Numbered from the stretch's first letter, positions 1 to 8,093 are shown. The stretch: 64,000 nt of DNA from Rhodopseudomonas palustris HaA2 (GCF_000013365.1 NC_007778.1:1922001-1986000), one strand, 5' to 3'. Notes: generated by a model from the sequence alone, not told the origin. Translations and numbers: made by a program.

Positions 1-672
1 GTCGCCGACGGCGCGATCGCCGACTTCGCGATCGTCGCGGCGCGTAGCGGCAACAGCGGGCGTGAGACCGATATCTCGCTGTTCCTGGTCGATCTCAAGG
101 CCGGCGGCGTCGACGCCAAGCCGCTGCAGAATGTCGATCCGTCGCGGCAGCAGGCCGAACTGACCTTCGCCGGCGCCAAGGCCGAGCCGCTCGGCGCGGC
201 GAACGAAGGCTGGAGCATCCTGTCGCGCGTGATGGACCGCGCCGCGGTGCTGATCGCCTTCGAGCAGGTCGGCGGCGCCGACCGCGCGCTCGAGATGGGC
301 CGCGACTACGCTCTCGATCGCATCGCCTTCGGCCGGCCGATCGGCTCGTTCCAGGCGGTCAAGCACATCCTCGCCGACATGTACGTCTCGGCGACGCTGG
401 CGCGCTCGAATTGCTACTACGGCGCCTGGGCGCTCTCGACTGATGCCGGTGAACTGCCGGAGGCAGCCGCAGCCGCGCGGATCAGCGCGACGCAGGCGTT
501 CCAGCATTGTTCGAAGCAGAACATCCAGGTCCACGGCGGCATGGGCTTCACCTGGGAGTTCGACTGCCACCTGTACTATCGCCGCTCCAACGCGCTGGCG
601 CTGGCGCTGGGCAGCCAGTCGTACTGGGAAGACCAACTGATCGACCGCATGCGGAAGAAGAACGCGGCGTGA
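1..672 (+). CDS. acyl-CoA dehydrogenase, C-terminal part (5' end outside window)
   Basis: The frame is open from the first base of the window to a TGA at 670-672, giving 223 residues of the C-terminal half of an FAD-dependent acyl-CoA dehydrogenase. The middle beta-domain end is followed by the all-alpha C-terminal domain. Family motifs are visible as FGRPIGSFQAVKH (bases about 331-369) and VHGGMGFTWE (about 530-560). The helix that carries a catalytic Glu in isovaleryl-CoA-type enzymes reads VMDRAAVLIA, with no Glu. It lies upstream of two full-length paralogues of a different subgroup, so a mixed-subunit enzyme is possible (inference). ATG 229 is internal to the gene. The true start is outside the window. 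Confidence 0.9.
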   Translation, partial: VADGAIADFAIVAARSGNSGRETDISLFLVDLKAGGVDAKPLQNVDPSRQQAELTFAGAKAEPLGAANEGWSILSRVMDRAAVLIAFEQVGGADRALEMGRDYALDRIAFGRPIGSFQAVKHILADMYVSATLARSNCYYGAWALSTDAGELPEAAAAARISATQAFQHCSKQNIQVHGGMGFTWEFDCHLYYRRSNALALALGSQSYWEDQLIDRMRKKNAA

Positions 673-680
673 GGAAGCCC

Positions 681-791
681 CTCATCCTCAGGAGCCCAGC
701 GTAGCTCGCAGAGCGAAGCCGGACGTCTCGAAGGATGAGGCTGTCCATCCTCATGGTTCGAGACGCGCGCAAGGGCGCGCTCCTCACCATG
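681..791. repeat. intergenic palindromic repeat, family A
   Basis: This is a non-coding dyad element with CTCATCCTCAGG near the left end and segments TCTCGAAGGATGAGG and CCATCCTCATGGTTCGAGA in the middle. It shares the CATCCT/TCGAAGGATG core with elements at 2154-2289 and 56281-56386. Here it separates the partial acyl-CoA dehydrogenase gene from the next one. Confidence 0.65.
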
Positions 792-829
792 CGGTTCTGA
801 ATTTGCCTCGCTTAGAAAGGCTCGAACAG

Positions 830-2077
830 ATGAATTTCGACGACACCCCGCAGGAAGCCGAATTCCGCGCCAAGGCGCGTGCCTGGATCGACGCCAACGC
901 GCCGAAGCAATATGAAGAGGAACTGCGCAAGGCCTCGCTCGGCCGCGTTCAGCTCAAGGGCGCCAACATTCTCGAGGTCGCCAAGGCTTGGCAGAAGAAG
1001 AAGGCCGACGCCGGCTGGGCCGTGCCGCATTGGCCGAAGGATTACGGCGGCCGCGGCGCGACGCCGATCGAGCGGGTGATCTGGCAGCAGGAAGAGGGCG
1101 TCTACGGCAAGCTCGGCGCGCTGTTCATCATCGGCCAGGGCATGTGCGGGCCGACCATGATGGCGTTCGCCTCGGAGGACCAGAAGCGATACTATTTGCC
1201 GCCGCTGGCGTCGGGCGAGAACATCTGGTGTCAGTTGTTCTCGGAGCCCGCCGGCGGTTCGGACGTCGCCGGCCTGCGCACGCGCGCGGAGAAGGACGGC
1301 GACGACTGGATCATCAACGGCCAGAAGATCTGGACCTCCGGCGCGCATTATTCGGACTACGGCATCCTGATCACCCGCACCGACCCGACCGTGCCCAAGC
1401 ACAAGGGCCTGACGATGTTCTTCCTCGACATGAGGAGCAAGGGCGTCGAGATCAAGCCGATCAAGCAGGCCAACGGCAATTCCGACTTCAATGAAGTGTA
1501 CTTCACCGACGTGCGGATTCCGGACAGTCAGCGGTTGGGCGCCGTCGGCGACGGCTGGAACGTGTCGCTGACGACGCTGATGAACGAGCGGATGTCGATC
1601 GGCGCCAATGTGGCGACTGGGTTTCCGGAGTTGTTCGAGTACTGCAATTCGCTGATGCTCGACGGCGGCCCCGCGATCGAGGACCGAGCGGTGCGCAGTA
1701 AGCTCGCCAACTGGGCGGTGCGCGCCAGCGGGTTGAAATACACCAGCTTCCGCGCGATCTCGGCGCTGTCGAAGGGCGAACGCCCGGGGCCGGAGAATTC
1801 GATCGGCAAGCTCGTCGCGGGTTCGATGATTCAGGACGTCGCAATGTATGCGCTCGACCTGCAGGGCGCCGGCGGCGTGCTGAGCGGCCCCGAGGATGCG
1901 GAAGCCGCCGGCAAGTTCCAGGCGATGCTGCTGCGTTCGCCGGCGACGCGTGTGGAAGGCGGCACCGACGAGATCCTGCGCAACATCATCGCCGAGCGCG
2001 TGCTCGGTCTGCCCGGCGACATCCGCGTCGACAAGGACGTGCCGTTCAACCAGATCCCGACGCGGGGGCGGGCCTAA
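830..2077 (+). CDS. acyl-CoA dehydrogenase, tandem copy 1
   Basis: A complete 415-residue FAD-dependent acyl-CoA dehydrogenase, expected to oxidise an acyl-CoA at C2-C3. The substrate cannot be read from the sequence. The start is ATG 830 because the adjacent paralogue begins with the same MNFDDTPQEAEFRAKARAW; an upstream in-frame TTG at 803 would only add 9 residues. The core motif SEPAGGSDVAGLRTRAEKDG binds flavin and substrate. The C-terminal segment reads VEGGTDEI, with Gly at the position of the MCAD catalytic Glu. A Glu in LMNERMSIG (near residue 253) occupies the position used by isovaleryl-CoA dehydrogenase-type enzymes. An AGAAAGG ribosome site lies about 9 bases upstream. Confidence 0.92.
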   Translation: MNFDDTPQEAEFRAKARAWIDANAPKQYEEELRKASLGRVQLKGANILEVAKAWQKKKADAGWAVPHWPKDYGGRGATPIERVIWQQEEGVYGKLGALFIIGQGMCGPTMMAFASEDQKRYYLPPLASGENIWCQLFSEPAGGSDVAGLRTRAEKDGDDWIINGQKIWTSGAHYSDYGILITRTDPTVPKHKGLTMFFLDMRSKGVEIKPIKQANGNSDFNEVYFTDVRIPDSQRLGAVGDGWNVSLTTLMNERMSIGANVATGFPELFEYCNSLMLDGGPAIEDRAVRSKLANWAVRASGLKYTSFRAISALSKGERPGPENSIGKLVAGSMIQDVAMYALDLQGAGGVLSGPEDAEAAGKFQAMLLRSPATRVEGGTDEILRNIIAERVLGLPGDIRVDKDVPFNQIPTRGRA

Positions 2078-2153
2078 CAACGTAGGAACAGTCTGAGTAG
2101 TTGATGGGTATCGCCGGAACTCAACACATCCTACGAGTTTCGCCGTCGCGGAC

Positions 2154-2289
2154 CGTCACCCTGAGGTGCTCGCCGTCTTCGGCGAGCCTCGAAGGGCGAC
2201 GGCGTCGCAGGCAGAGTGTCGCTGAACAGCATCCTTCGAGGCTCGCCGGCCCGCGCCGGGCGCTGCCGGGCGAGCGCCTCAGGATGACG
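2154..2289. repeat. intergenic palindromic repeat, family A
   Basis: A long imperfect dyad. Its left part contains CACCCTGAGGTGCTCGCCG and GAGCCTCGAAGG; its right part contains ATCCTTCGAGGCTCGCC and GCGCCTCAGGATGACG. The outer ends are mutually complementary. The same plan is seen at 56281-56386, showing a dispersed element. It lies between the two tandem acyl-CoA dehydrogenase genes. Confidence 0.75.
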
Positions 2290-2350
2290 TGGGAATAGGT
2301 GGCGGCCTTCCGTGGAAGCGCCGCCGAATACAGAACAGGAGTGAGCCACC

Positions 2351-3598
2351 ATGAATTTCGACGATACCCCGCAGGAAGCCGAATTCCGCGCCAAGGCTCG
2401 CGCGTGGATCGACGCCAACGCGCCGAAGCAGTACGAAGCGGAACTGACCAAGTCCGGCCTCGGCCGCATCAGCCTGAAGAACGCCGACATCGTCGAGGTC
2501 GGCAAGGCGTGGCAGAAGAAGAAGGCCGAGGGCGGCTGGGCCTGCCTGACCTGGCCGAAGGAGTATGGCGGTCGCGGCGCCACGCCGATCGAGAAGGTGA
2601 TCTGGCAGCAGGAAGAGGGCGTGTACGGCAAGCTGACGCAGCCGTTCCAGATCGGCGAGGGCATGTGCGGCCCGACGGTGATGGCCTATGCCAGCGAGGA
2701 CGACAAGCGCAACTATCTGCCGAAGCTCGCCTCGGGCGAGAACATCTGGTGCCAGTTGTTTTCCGAGCCGGCCGGTGGCTCGGACGTCGCCGGGCTGCGC
2801 ACCCGCGCCGAGAAGGATGGTGACGACTGGGTGATCAACGGCCAGAAGATCTGGACCTCGGGCGCGCACTACTCCGACTACGGCCTGCTGATTACCCGCA
2901 CCGACCCCAATGTGCCCAAACACAAGGGCCTCACCATGTTCTTCCTCGACATGAAGAGCGAAGGCGTCGAGGTCAAGCCGATCAAGCAGGCCAATGGCAT
3001 GCAGGAATTCAACGAGGTGTTCTTCACCAATGTGCGGATTCCGGACAGCCAGCGGCTCGGCGCCGTCGGCGACGGCTGGAACGTGTCGCTGACCACGCTG
3101 ATGAACGAGCGGATGTCGATCGGCGCGCGGCTCGCCACCGGCTTTCCGGAGATCTTCGATCTCTGCTCGAACCTCGTCACCGCCGACGGCCTTGCGATCG
3201 ACGATTCCGCCGTGCGGAGCAAACTCGCGAACTGGGCGGTCAAGGCGAGCGGGCTGAAGTACACGTCGTATCGCTCGATCTCGGCGCTGTCGAAGGGCGA
3301 ACGGCCGGGCCCCGAGAACTCGATCGGCAAGCTGGTCGCGGGGCCGATGCTGCAGGACATCGCCGCGTTCGCGATGGACCTCGAAGGCGCGGCCGGAATG
3401 TTCACCGATCCCCAGGAGGCCGAGGCCGGCGGCAGCTTCCAGGCGATGCTGCTGTCGTCGCCGTCGATGCGGATCGCCGGCGGCACCGACGAAATCCTGC
3501 GCAACATCATCGCCGAGCGCGTGCTTGGCTTGCCCGGCGACATCCGCGTCGACAAGGACGTGCCGTTCAACCAGATCCCGACACGGGGGCGCGGTTAA
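2351..3598 (+). CDS. acyl-CoA dehydrogenase, tandem copy 2
   Basis: A 415-residue acyl-CoA dehydrogenase, the same length as the preceding gene and very similar along its whole length, so a recent tandem duplication. An AGGAGTGAG ribosome site stands before ATG 2351. The flavin motif SEPAGGSDVAGLRTRAEKDG and Glu253 in LMNERMSIG are retained. The C-terminal motif is IAGGTDEI (VEGGTDEI in copy 1). Divergence concentrates at residues 30-50, 96-101 (TQPFQI here, GALFII in copy 1) and in the segment after residue 260, regions that could affect acyl-chain recognition (inference). The substrate is unknown. The neighbours (crotonase, nitroreductase) do not define a pathway. Confidence 0.92.
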   Translation: MNFDDTPQEAEFRAKARAWIDANAPKQYEAELTKSGLGRISLKNADIVEVGKAWQKKKAEGGWACLTWPKEYGGRGATPIEKVIWQQEEGVYGKLTQPFQIGEGMCGPTVMAYASEDDKRNYLPKLASGENIWCQLFSEPAGGSDVAGLRTRAEKDGDDWVINGQKIWTSGAHYSDYGLLITRTDPNVPKHKGLTMFFLDMKSEGVEVKPIKQANGMQEFNEVFFTNVRIPDSQRLGAVGDGWNVSLTTLMNERMSIGARLATGFPEIFDLCSNLVTADGLAIDDSAVRSKLANWAVKASGLKYTSYRSISALSKGERPGPENSIGKLVAGPMLQDIAAFAMDLEGAAGMFTDPQEAEAGGSFQAMLLSSPSMRIAGGTDEILRNIIAERVLGLPGDIRVDKDVPFNQIPTRGRG

Positions 3599-3600
3599 GG

Positions 3601-3742
3601 ACCCTGCGTCCCGGACGCGGCGCGGCATTCTTCATGCCGCTCCGCAGATCCGGGACCCCGGTTGGGGCGCCGGCAACATCACCGGGCCCCGGATCGGCAG
3701 CGCACTACGCCGCAAAGCTGGCCGCTGCACCGCATCCGGGAC
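3601..3742. repeat. intergenic repeat, family E
   Basis: Non-coding sequence with GTCCCGGACGCGG at the left, an internal pair AGATCCGGGACCCCGG / CCGGGCCCCGGATCGG, and GCATCCGGGACAC at the right end. It fills the space between the second acyl-CoA dehydrogenase and the nitroreductase gene and resembles the other dyad elements in this window in size and placement. Only one copy of this type is seen here. Confidence 0.5.
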
Positions 3743-3781
3743 ACAATCAGTCCGACCTTCTCCAGAAAGATGGCGTTGCCG

Positions 3782-4474
3782 ATGACCGAAAGTAATCAAT
3801 CCGCCCCGATCAATGTGCTCGAAGAGTTGATGGCGGCGCGCTATTCGTGCCGGGCATTCAAGCCAGATCCGGTCCCGCGCGACACCATCGAGCGGGTATT
3901 GGCCGCGGCGCAGAAGACCGCGTCATGGTGCAACAGCCAGCCCTGGCAGGTGCTGATCACGTCGGGCGAGGCGACGAAGAGATTTCGCGACGTCATCTAC
4001 GGCGTTGCGGCCAGCGGCGCGCCGTCGAGCGGCGATTTCGAATTTCCGCGGGAGTACCGCGGCGTGTATCTCGACCGCCGGCGCGAGAGCGGTTTCCAGC
4101 TCTACAACACGCTCGGCATCGCCAAGGGCGACAAGACGGCTTACGCCAAGCAGGCGCTGGAGAACTTCAATTTCTTCGGCGCGCCGCATGTCGCGATCAT
4201 CACCACCGACGAGGCGCTCGGCGTCTACGGCGCGATCGACTGCGGCGGTTACGTCACCTCGTTCATGCTTGCGGCGCAGGCGCTCGGCCTCGCCACCGTG
4301 CCGCAGGCGGCGCTGGCGTTTCACTCCGGCGTGGTGCGCGAGCATTTCGGTCTCGGCGACGGCCGTCGCGTGGTGTGCGGCATCTCGTTCGGCTTCGCCG
4401 ATCGCGAGCACAAGGCGAACAGCTACCGCACCAACCGCGCGCCGATCGGCGACGTGGCGACGTTCGTGGAGTGA
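3782..4474 (+). CDS. nitroreductase family FMN-dependent oxidoreductase
   Basis: A 230-residue protein of the FMN nitroreductase fold. Recognisable features are the N-terminal LMAARYSCRAFKPDPVP segment that contacts the FMN phosphate, the SWCNSQPWQVLI motif (near residue 45), and the C-terminal GISFGFADREHKANSYRTNR characteristic of the family. The enzyme probably acts as a homodimer reducing nitro or quinone compounds with NAD(P)H; the substrate is unknown. The start is uncertain between ATG 3770 and ATG 3782. AGAAAG lies 7 to 12 bases before the latter, which also gives the usual N-terminus MTES. Confidence 0.85.
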   Translation: MTESNQSAPINVLEELMAARYSCRAFKPDPVPRDTIERVLAAAQKTASWCNSQPWQVLITSGEATKRFRDVIYGVAASGAPSSGDFEFPREYRGVYLDRRRESGFQLYNTLGIAKGDKTAYAKQALENFNFFGAPHVAIITTDEALGVYGAIDCGGYVTSFMLAAQALGLATVPQAALAFHSGVVREHFGLGDGRRVVCGISFGFADREHKANSYRTNRAPIGDVATFVE

Positions 4475-4515
4475 AGGGAGCCGCGACGTGTTCCGGCGAG
4501 GGGCGTGGCTCGACC

Positions 4516-4598
4516 TCTGCCCGTCATTCGGTTGCGCGCCATCGGCTCGGCCTTTGGCCGGCCCGATCATGGGCTCCGCGCGAACCCGGAATGACAAA
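4516..4598. repeat. intergenic palindromic repeat, family C
   Basis: The element begins with CCCGTCATTCGG and ends with CGAACCCGGAATGAC, so its ends are imperfect inverted repeats. An internal GGCCTTTGGCC hairpin is also present. It has the same end sequences as the element at 19216-19327. It lies between the convergent nitroreductase and crotonase genes. Confidence 0.6.
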
Positions 4599-4624
4599 TT
4601 GAGAGATTGTGATCCGCACCCCCC

Positions 4625-5407
4625 TCAGAACCGCGCTGCGCGTTTCTCCTTGTACGCGGCGATGCCTTCTTTGATCTCGTCGCCGCGCATCGAGGCGCGG
4701 GCGCGGGCGTCGGCCGCTTGCTCGTCGAGCGCCTGTCGCGCGAATTCGTTGAGCGCGCGCTTCATGCCGGCGACCGCATTCGGCGCATTGCCGGCCAGGG
4801 TTGCCGCGAGGGCGTCGACCTCGCGGTCGAGCCGGTCCATCGCCACCATCTGCGTCAGATAGCCGATCCGCAGCATTTCGGCGGCATCGATCCGCTGGGC
4901 GGTGAGAAACAGCCGCTTGGCATTGTCGACGCCGAGTCGGGTGACATAGCGTTTGATCCCGGATGGGTAGTAGTGCAGCCCGAGCCGGGCCGCCGGCATG
5001 AACATCTCGGCAGTGTCGACGCCGATGCGGAAATCGCAGGCCAGCGCCAGGTCGGTCGAGCCGCCATAGACGCCGCCGTTGAGCCGGCAGATCGTCGGCA
5101 CCCGCAGATCCTCCAGCCGGTTGGCGACGACTTCGAACGCGGAACCGGACGACTCGCTTTCAACCTCGCTTGCGGCGCGTTCAGCGACCTTGCCGAGGTC
5201 GAATCCCGCCGAGAATGCCCGGCCGGTGCCGGTCAGGACCAGCACGCGGATGGAGAGGTCGCTGTCGATCAGCGCGAATTGTGCCAGTAGCGTCGCCAGG
5301 TCGTCCGGCTGCAGCCGGTTGAGATGGTTCGGCCGGTTCAGCCGGATGGTGGCGCGCGGGCCGTCGATGCCGAGCACCGGCGTGGTGGCGCTCTCCGTGT
5401 CCGACAT
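4625..5407 (-). CDS. enoyl-CoA hydratase/isomerase (crotonase) family protein
   Basis: A 260-residue crotonase-fold protein. The CoA and oxyanion-hole motifs AFSAGFDLGK and NGGVYGGSTDLALACDFRIG are clear. The two acidic residues used by true enoyl-CoA hydratases are not conserved: the first falls on the D of GGSTDLAL and the second on an Ala in FMPAARLGL. Hydration activity is therefore doubtful, and an isomerase, hydrolase or other crotonase activity is possible. The start MSDTESA at 5407 is preceded by a GGAGA ribosome site; a 49-residue upstream extension in the same frame is unlikely to be translated. It is transcribed divergently from the cNMP-binding gene. Confidence 0.85.
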   Translation of the reverse strand: MSDTESATTPVLGIDGPRATIRLNRPNHLNRLQPDDLATLLAQFALIDSDLSIRVLVLTGTGRAFSAGFDLGKVAERAASEVESESSGSAFEVVANRLEDLRVPTICRLNGGVYGGSTDLALACDFRIGVDTAEMFMPAARLGLHYYPSGIKRYVTRLGVDNAKRLFLTAQRIDAAEMLRIGYLTQMVAMDRLDREVDALAATLAGNAPNAVAGMKRALNEFARQALDEQAADARARASMRGDEIKEGIAAYKEKRAARF

Positions 5408-5728
5408 GGGTGGTCTCCGAGGGGCTCGCGTGGTGACGGCGTCGGGAACACGGAAGCTCCCGGAAACAGTCCGGCTGAGGGGTGTGTCGTCGGGCATGAC
5501 GACCCCTGCAAACTGCCCGTGTCGGTTGCGGCCGTCAATGTGGCCGCCAACCACACCGGAGACCGTTCGGGCCGGCCGGCCCAGGCCGGTGGTGTTCCGG
5601 GCCTCGGATTGTTTATAATCCCGTCGGCTTAAACGTGTATGGCGTGCAGTCCGTGACGGCGATCACCGATCGCCGTTGCCGCATCTTGTCGGTGTCGACG
5701 TTCGCATCTCGAAGGCAGGTTGATCCTC
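5408..5728. other. 321-base divergent intergenic region
   Basis: This is the divergent region between the crotonase gene (minus) and the cNMP-binding gene (plus). No convincing ORF was seen. A perfect TATAAT at 5614-5619 could be a -10 box for the plus-strand gene, but the bases 17 upstream (GGTGTT) are a poor -35. A GC-rich GGGCCGGCCGGCCC stretch is near 5567-5582. I see nothing else recognisable. Confidence 0.4.
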
Positions 5729-6403
5729 ATGGACATGTCCCACATCGCTCAGCACGCCGGCACTGCGGGCAGCCTGTTCGCGACGATCTTCGTGGTCGCG
5801 ACCGCCACGATGCGGACGATGATCCCGCTGCGCGTGTTCGGCATCCTGGCCAATGTCCTGCTGATCGCGGTGTCGATCCCGACCCACAACTATCCGACCA
5901 TGGCGCTGCATGCGGTGCTGCTGCCGCTCAACGTCTGGCGTCTGCACCAGATGCTGCAACTCGTCCGTGACGTGAAGAAGTCGGTCAACGGCGATCTGTC
6001 GATGGAGTGGCTGAAGCCGTTCATGACCGAGCGAAAATGCGCGGCCGGCGAGGAGCTGTTCTACAAGGACGAGAAGGCCGAGCACATGTACTACATCGTC
6101 AGCGGCCGCTTCCGCCTGGTCGAGTCCGGCATCGAACTGCCGGTCGGTGCGATCGTCGGCGAGCTCGGCATGCTGTCGCCGTCGAATACCAGGACGCAGA
6201 CGCTGGAATGCATCGAAGCCGGCGTCGTGCTGGGCGTCAGTTATCGCCAGGTCGAGGAACTCTACGTGCAGAATCCGGAATTCGGCTTCTACTTCCTGCG
6301 TCTCGCGAGCGCGCGGCTGTTTCAGAACATCGAGACGCTGGAAGCGCGGCTGGCGCAGGCTCATCTGCCGGTGCCGGCCCAGGTCGTCAGCGATACGGCC
6401 TAG
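5729..6403 (+). CDS. membrane-anchored cyclic-nucleotide-binding-domain protein
   Basis: A 224-residue protein. Residues about 10-75 form two or three hydrophobic segments (AGSLFATIFVVATATM, VFGILANVLLIAVSIP, MALHAVLLPLNVWRL). Residues about 100-205 are a cyclic-nucleotide-binding domain, with FYKDEKAEHMYYIVSGRFRL and a phosphate-binding cassette ending VGELGML...NTRTQTL that keeps both the Glu and the Arg expected for cNMP binding. No output domain follows. A short N-terminal membrane part joined to a CNBD recalls Popeye-type proteins (inference). The start is ATG 5729, after GAAGGCAGG. The next gene starts 16 bases downstream, so the two are probably co-transcribed. Confidence 0.8.
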   Translation: MDMSHIAQHAGTAGSLFATIFVVATATMRTMIPLRVFGILANVLLIAVSIPTHNYPTMALHAVLLPLNVWRLHQMLQLVRDVKKSVNGDLSMEWLKPFMTERKCAAGEELFYKDEKAEHMYYIVSGRFRLVESGIELPVGAIVGELGMLSPSNTRTQTLECIEAGVVLGVSYRQVEELYVQNPEFGFYFLRLASARLFQNIETLEARLAQAHLPVPAQVVSDTA

Positions 6404-6419
6404 CGGCGAGGACGGGGCG

Positions 6420-7307
6420 GTGGCAGGCTATATCGATGCGATGCGCTCGACGCTCGCCGAAATCATCGGCGAGCGTGATCGCGTGGTCCCGCTCGATCTG
6501 CCGGACGGGCTGTCACCAACGCTCTCGGCTGTGGTGAGCGATGCGGTCGAACGGTTGATCGTGTATCAGGGCCGTCGCTATGCGCGGCTGTATCTCGATC
6601 GCGTCCGCCGCTTCGCCGGGCGCCGCGACGTCGGCGACGATCTGTCGATCCGGATCGCGCAATTGATGGCTGAGCGGATGGCCTATGAGGATCCGATCCG
6701 GATTGCGCAACTCGCGCTGATCGAAGCGGCGATCGATCCGAGCGGCGTCGCTACCGTCCGCGTCGACCGCAAGTGCCGGTTTCGAGTCGACGAGATGGTG
6801 TCGGCGCTGCCGATCGTGGTGGCCAATCCGATGCTCAGGGTGCTGGGCGCCTTCGGCTGGCAGCATATGCACGTGAAAATGCGCTTCAACGCCACATGGT
6901 GGCTCGGCATTCGCCGGCTGAAGATGGAGGCGTGGCTGCGGCGCTGGCGGATGCTATCGATCCGCTACCCGGGAGAGCGGATCTGGGTCGAGCGCTGGCT
7001 GCATATGATCGATCGCTGCCTCGCCAAGCGGCCCGAGGCGGTGTGGACGATCGTGGAGAGCGCCACCATGATCCGCGGCTACGGCGACACCTATCGCTAC
7101 GGCATGGCGAACTGGACCTTGATCATCGACAGCCTGGTCAAGCCGGTGTTCGCCGGCACGCTGGTGCTGGACGATCTTTCGGCTGCGATCGCGGAAGCCC
7201 GCGCGGCGGCGTTGCCTGACCGCCGACAGACGGCGTTGAAACGCACCATAACCGCGATCCGCACCCAGGCCAGTGCCGGCACGGTGCCGGCGTCGGCGAT
7301 GCCCTGA
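6420..7307 (+). CDS. protein resembling a free-standing DUF6537 domain
   Basis: A 295-residue soluble protein. Segments such as RIAQLMAERMAYEDPIRIAQ and IRGYGDTYRYGMANW resemble the C-terminal DUF6537 extension of indolepyruvate:ferredoxin oxidoreductase, but none of the TPP, ferredoxin or gamma domains of that enzyme is present. The assignment is from recalled family patterns and needs a profile search. The start is taken as GTG 6420 with a GAGGA ribosome site 8 bases before it; ATG 6441 is the alternative. It follows the cNMP-binding membrane protein by 16 bases, suggesting a two-gene unit. Basic clusters such as RRLKMEAWLRRWRM stand near the middle. The biochemical role is unknown. Confidence 0.6.
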   Translation: MAGYIDAMRSTLAEIIGERDRVVPLDLPDGLSPTLSAVVSDAVERLIVYQGRRYARLYLDRVRRFAGRRDVGDDLSIRIAQLMAERMAYEDPIRIAQLALIEAAIDPSGVATVRVDRKCRFRVDEMVSALPIVVANPMLRVLGAFGWQHMHVKMRFNATWWLGIRRLKMEAWLRRWRMLSIRYPGERIWVERWLHMIDRCLAKRPEAVWTIVESATMIRGYGDTYRYGMANWTLIIDSLVKPVFAGTLVLDDLSAAIAEARAAALPDRRQTALKRTITAIRTQASAGTVPASAMP

Positions 7308-7399
7308 GGGATTTCAGGCTACTCGGTTACCGCGCAATTGATCGGTCATTCCCGCCGGTAGTCCGGCCACGTGCATTCCGAAGTCAGGAATGTCATAAT

Positions 7400-7425
7400 G
7401 GAACACTGGCCGGTCCTGGCCGGTT
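7400..7425 (+). promoter_or_regulatory. possible EcfG-type promoter upstream of DUF3307 gene
   Basis: GGAAC at 7400-7404, 17 bases, then GGTT at 7422-7425. The alphaproteobacterial general stress sigma factor EcfG recognises GGAAC-N16/17-CGTT, so the -10 differs in one base. The position, about 95 bases before the start codon, is plausible. Low confidence without expression data. Confidence 0.35.
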
Positions 7426-7453
7426 GCGATGCTCAGCGCTCGCACGGGAAATC

Positions 7454-7490
7454 CACGACATCGACCGGCGCGCCGCCGGTCGATGTCGTG
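7454..7490 (+). other. 17-bp perfect hairpin in the leader of the DUF3307 gene
   Basis: The arms CACGACATCGACCGGCG (7454-7470) and CGCCGGTCGATGTCGTG (7474-7490) are perfectly complementary, with a three-base CGC spacer. No T-run follows, so it does not look like a standard terminator. It ends 28 bases before the predicted start codon of the next gene. It could be an RNA leader structure or a dimeric DNA-binding site. Confidence 0.6.
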
Positions 7491-7518
7491 ATGCCCCCGT
7501 CGGGCCCAGGCAAAGGGC

Positions 7519-7929
7519 GTGAGCTTGATCCTTCCCCAATTGTCGTCGACGGTCGCCGTTGGTGCGCTCACCGGATGGATGCTGATACTCACCGTCAAGC
7601 ATGTCTTCGCGGATTTCTATCTGCAGAACGCCTGGATGGCGCTCGGCAAGGACAAGAAGACGGGATGGGCGCTCCCGCTGCTCGCGCATTGCGCCGTGCA
7701 TCTGGTCCTCACCACCGCGGTGATGCTGATCCTCGCCCCGCGCTACTGGTTCATCGGGCTGATCGATTTCGTCATCCACCTCGCGATCGACCGCGCCAAG
7801 GGCTTCACCGTTGCGACGTTCGAGATCACACCGGAAAGTCGATGGTTCTGGTGGCTGATCGGAACCGATCAGGCGTTGCATCACCTCACCGGCTTCGGCC
7901 TGTCGGTGTTGCTGGCTGCCAATGCGTAA
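7519..7929 (+). CDS. DUF3307 family membrane protein
   Basis: A 136-residue hydrophobic protein with about four membrane segments. The pattern HVFADFYLQNAWMALGKDKK near the N-terminus, LLAHCAVHLVLTTAVMLI in the middle, and the late TDQALHHL motif match DUF3307 proteins, whose function is not established. The conserved His and Asp residues at membrane borders could bind metal (inference). The start is GTG 7519; a TTG two codons later sits better relative to AAAGGG (7512-7517), so the first residues are uncertain. It is preceded by a strong hairpin and a possible stress promoter. Confidence 0.75.
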   Translation: MSLILPQLSSTVAVGALTGWMLILTVKHVFADFYLQNAWMALGKDKKTGWALPLLAHCAVHLVLTTAVMLILAPRYWFIGLIDFVIHLAIDRAKGFTVATFEITPESRWFWWLIGTDQALHHLTGFGLSVLLAANA

Positions 7930-8093
7930 TGGGCAGCGGTCGGAGGCCTTGCGGCAGAGTGCCGCAATCGACGCCCAGGTAACTGTACCAGGAGCAAAAT
8001 TAACCGTCGGATGAGCTGCCACGCGTAGCTTGTTACCGACGGCGGCCGTCAATGCTCATAGGTGTCCGAGCGTCAGGCCGAGCTCAGGGACCG

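Noticed and set aside
5445-5470. GGAAC at 5445 upstream of the cNMP-binding gene, considered as an EcfG promoter
   Set aside because: No GTT-type -10 at 16-17 bases; it is also nearly 280 bases from the start codon.
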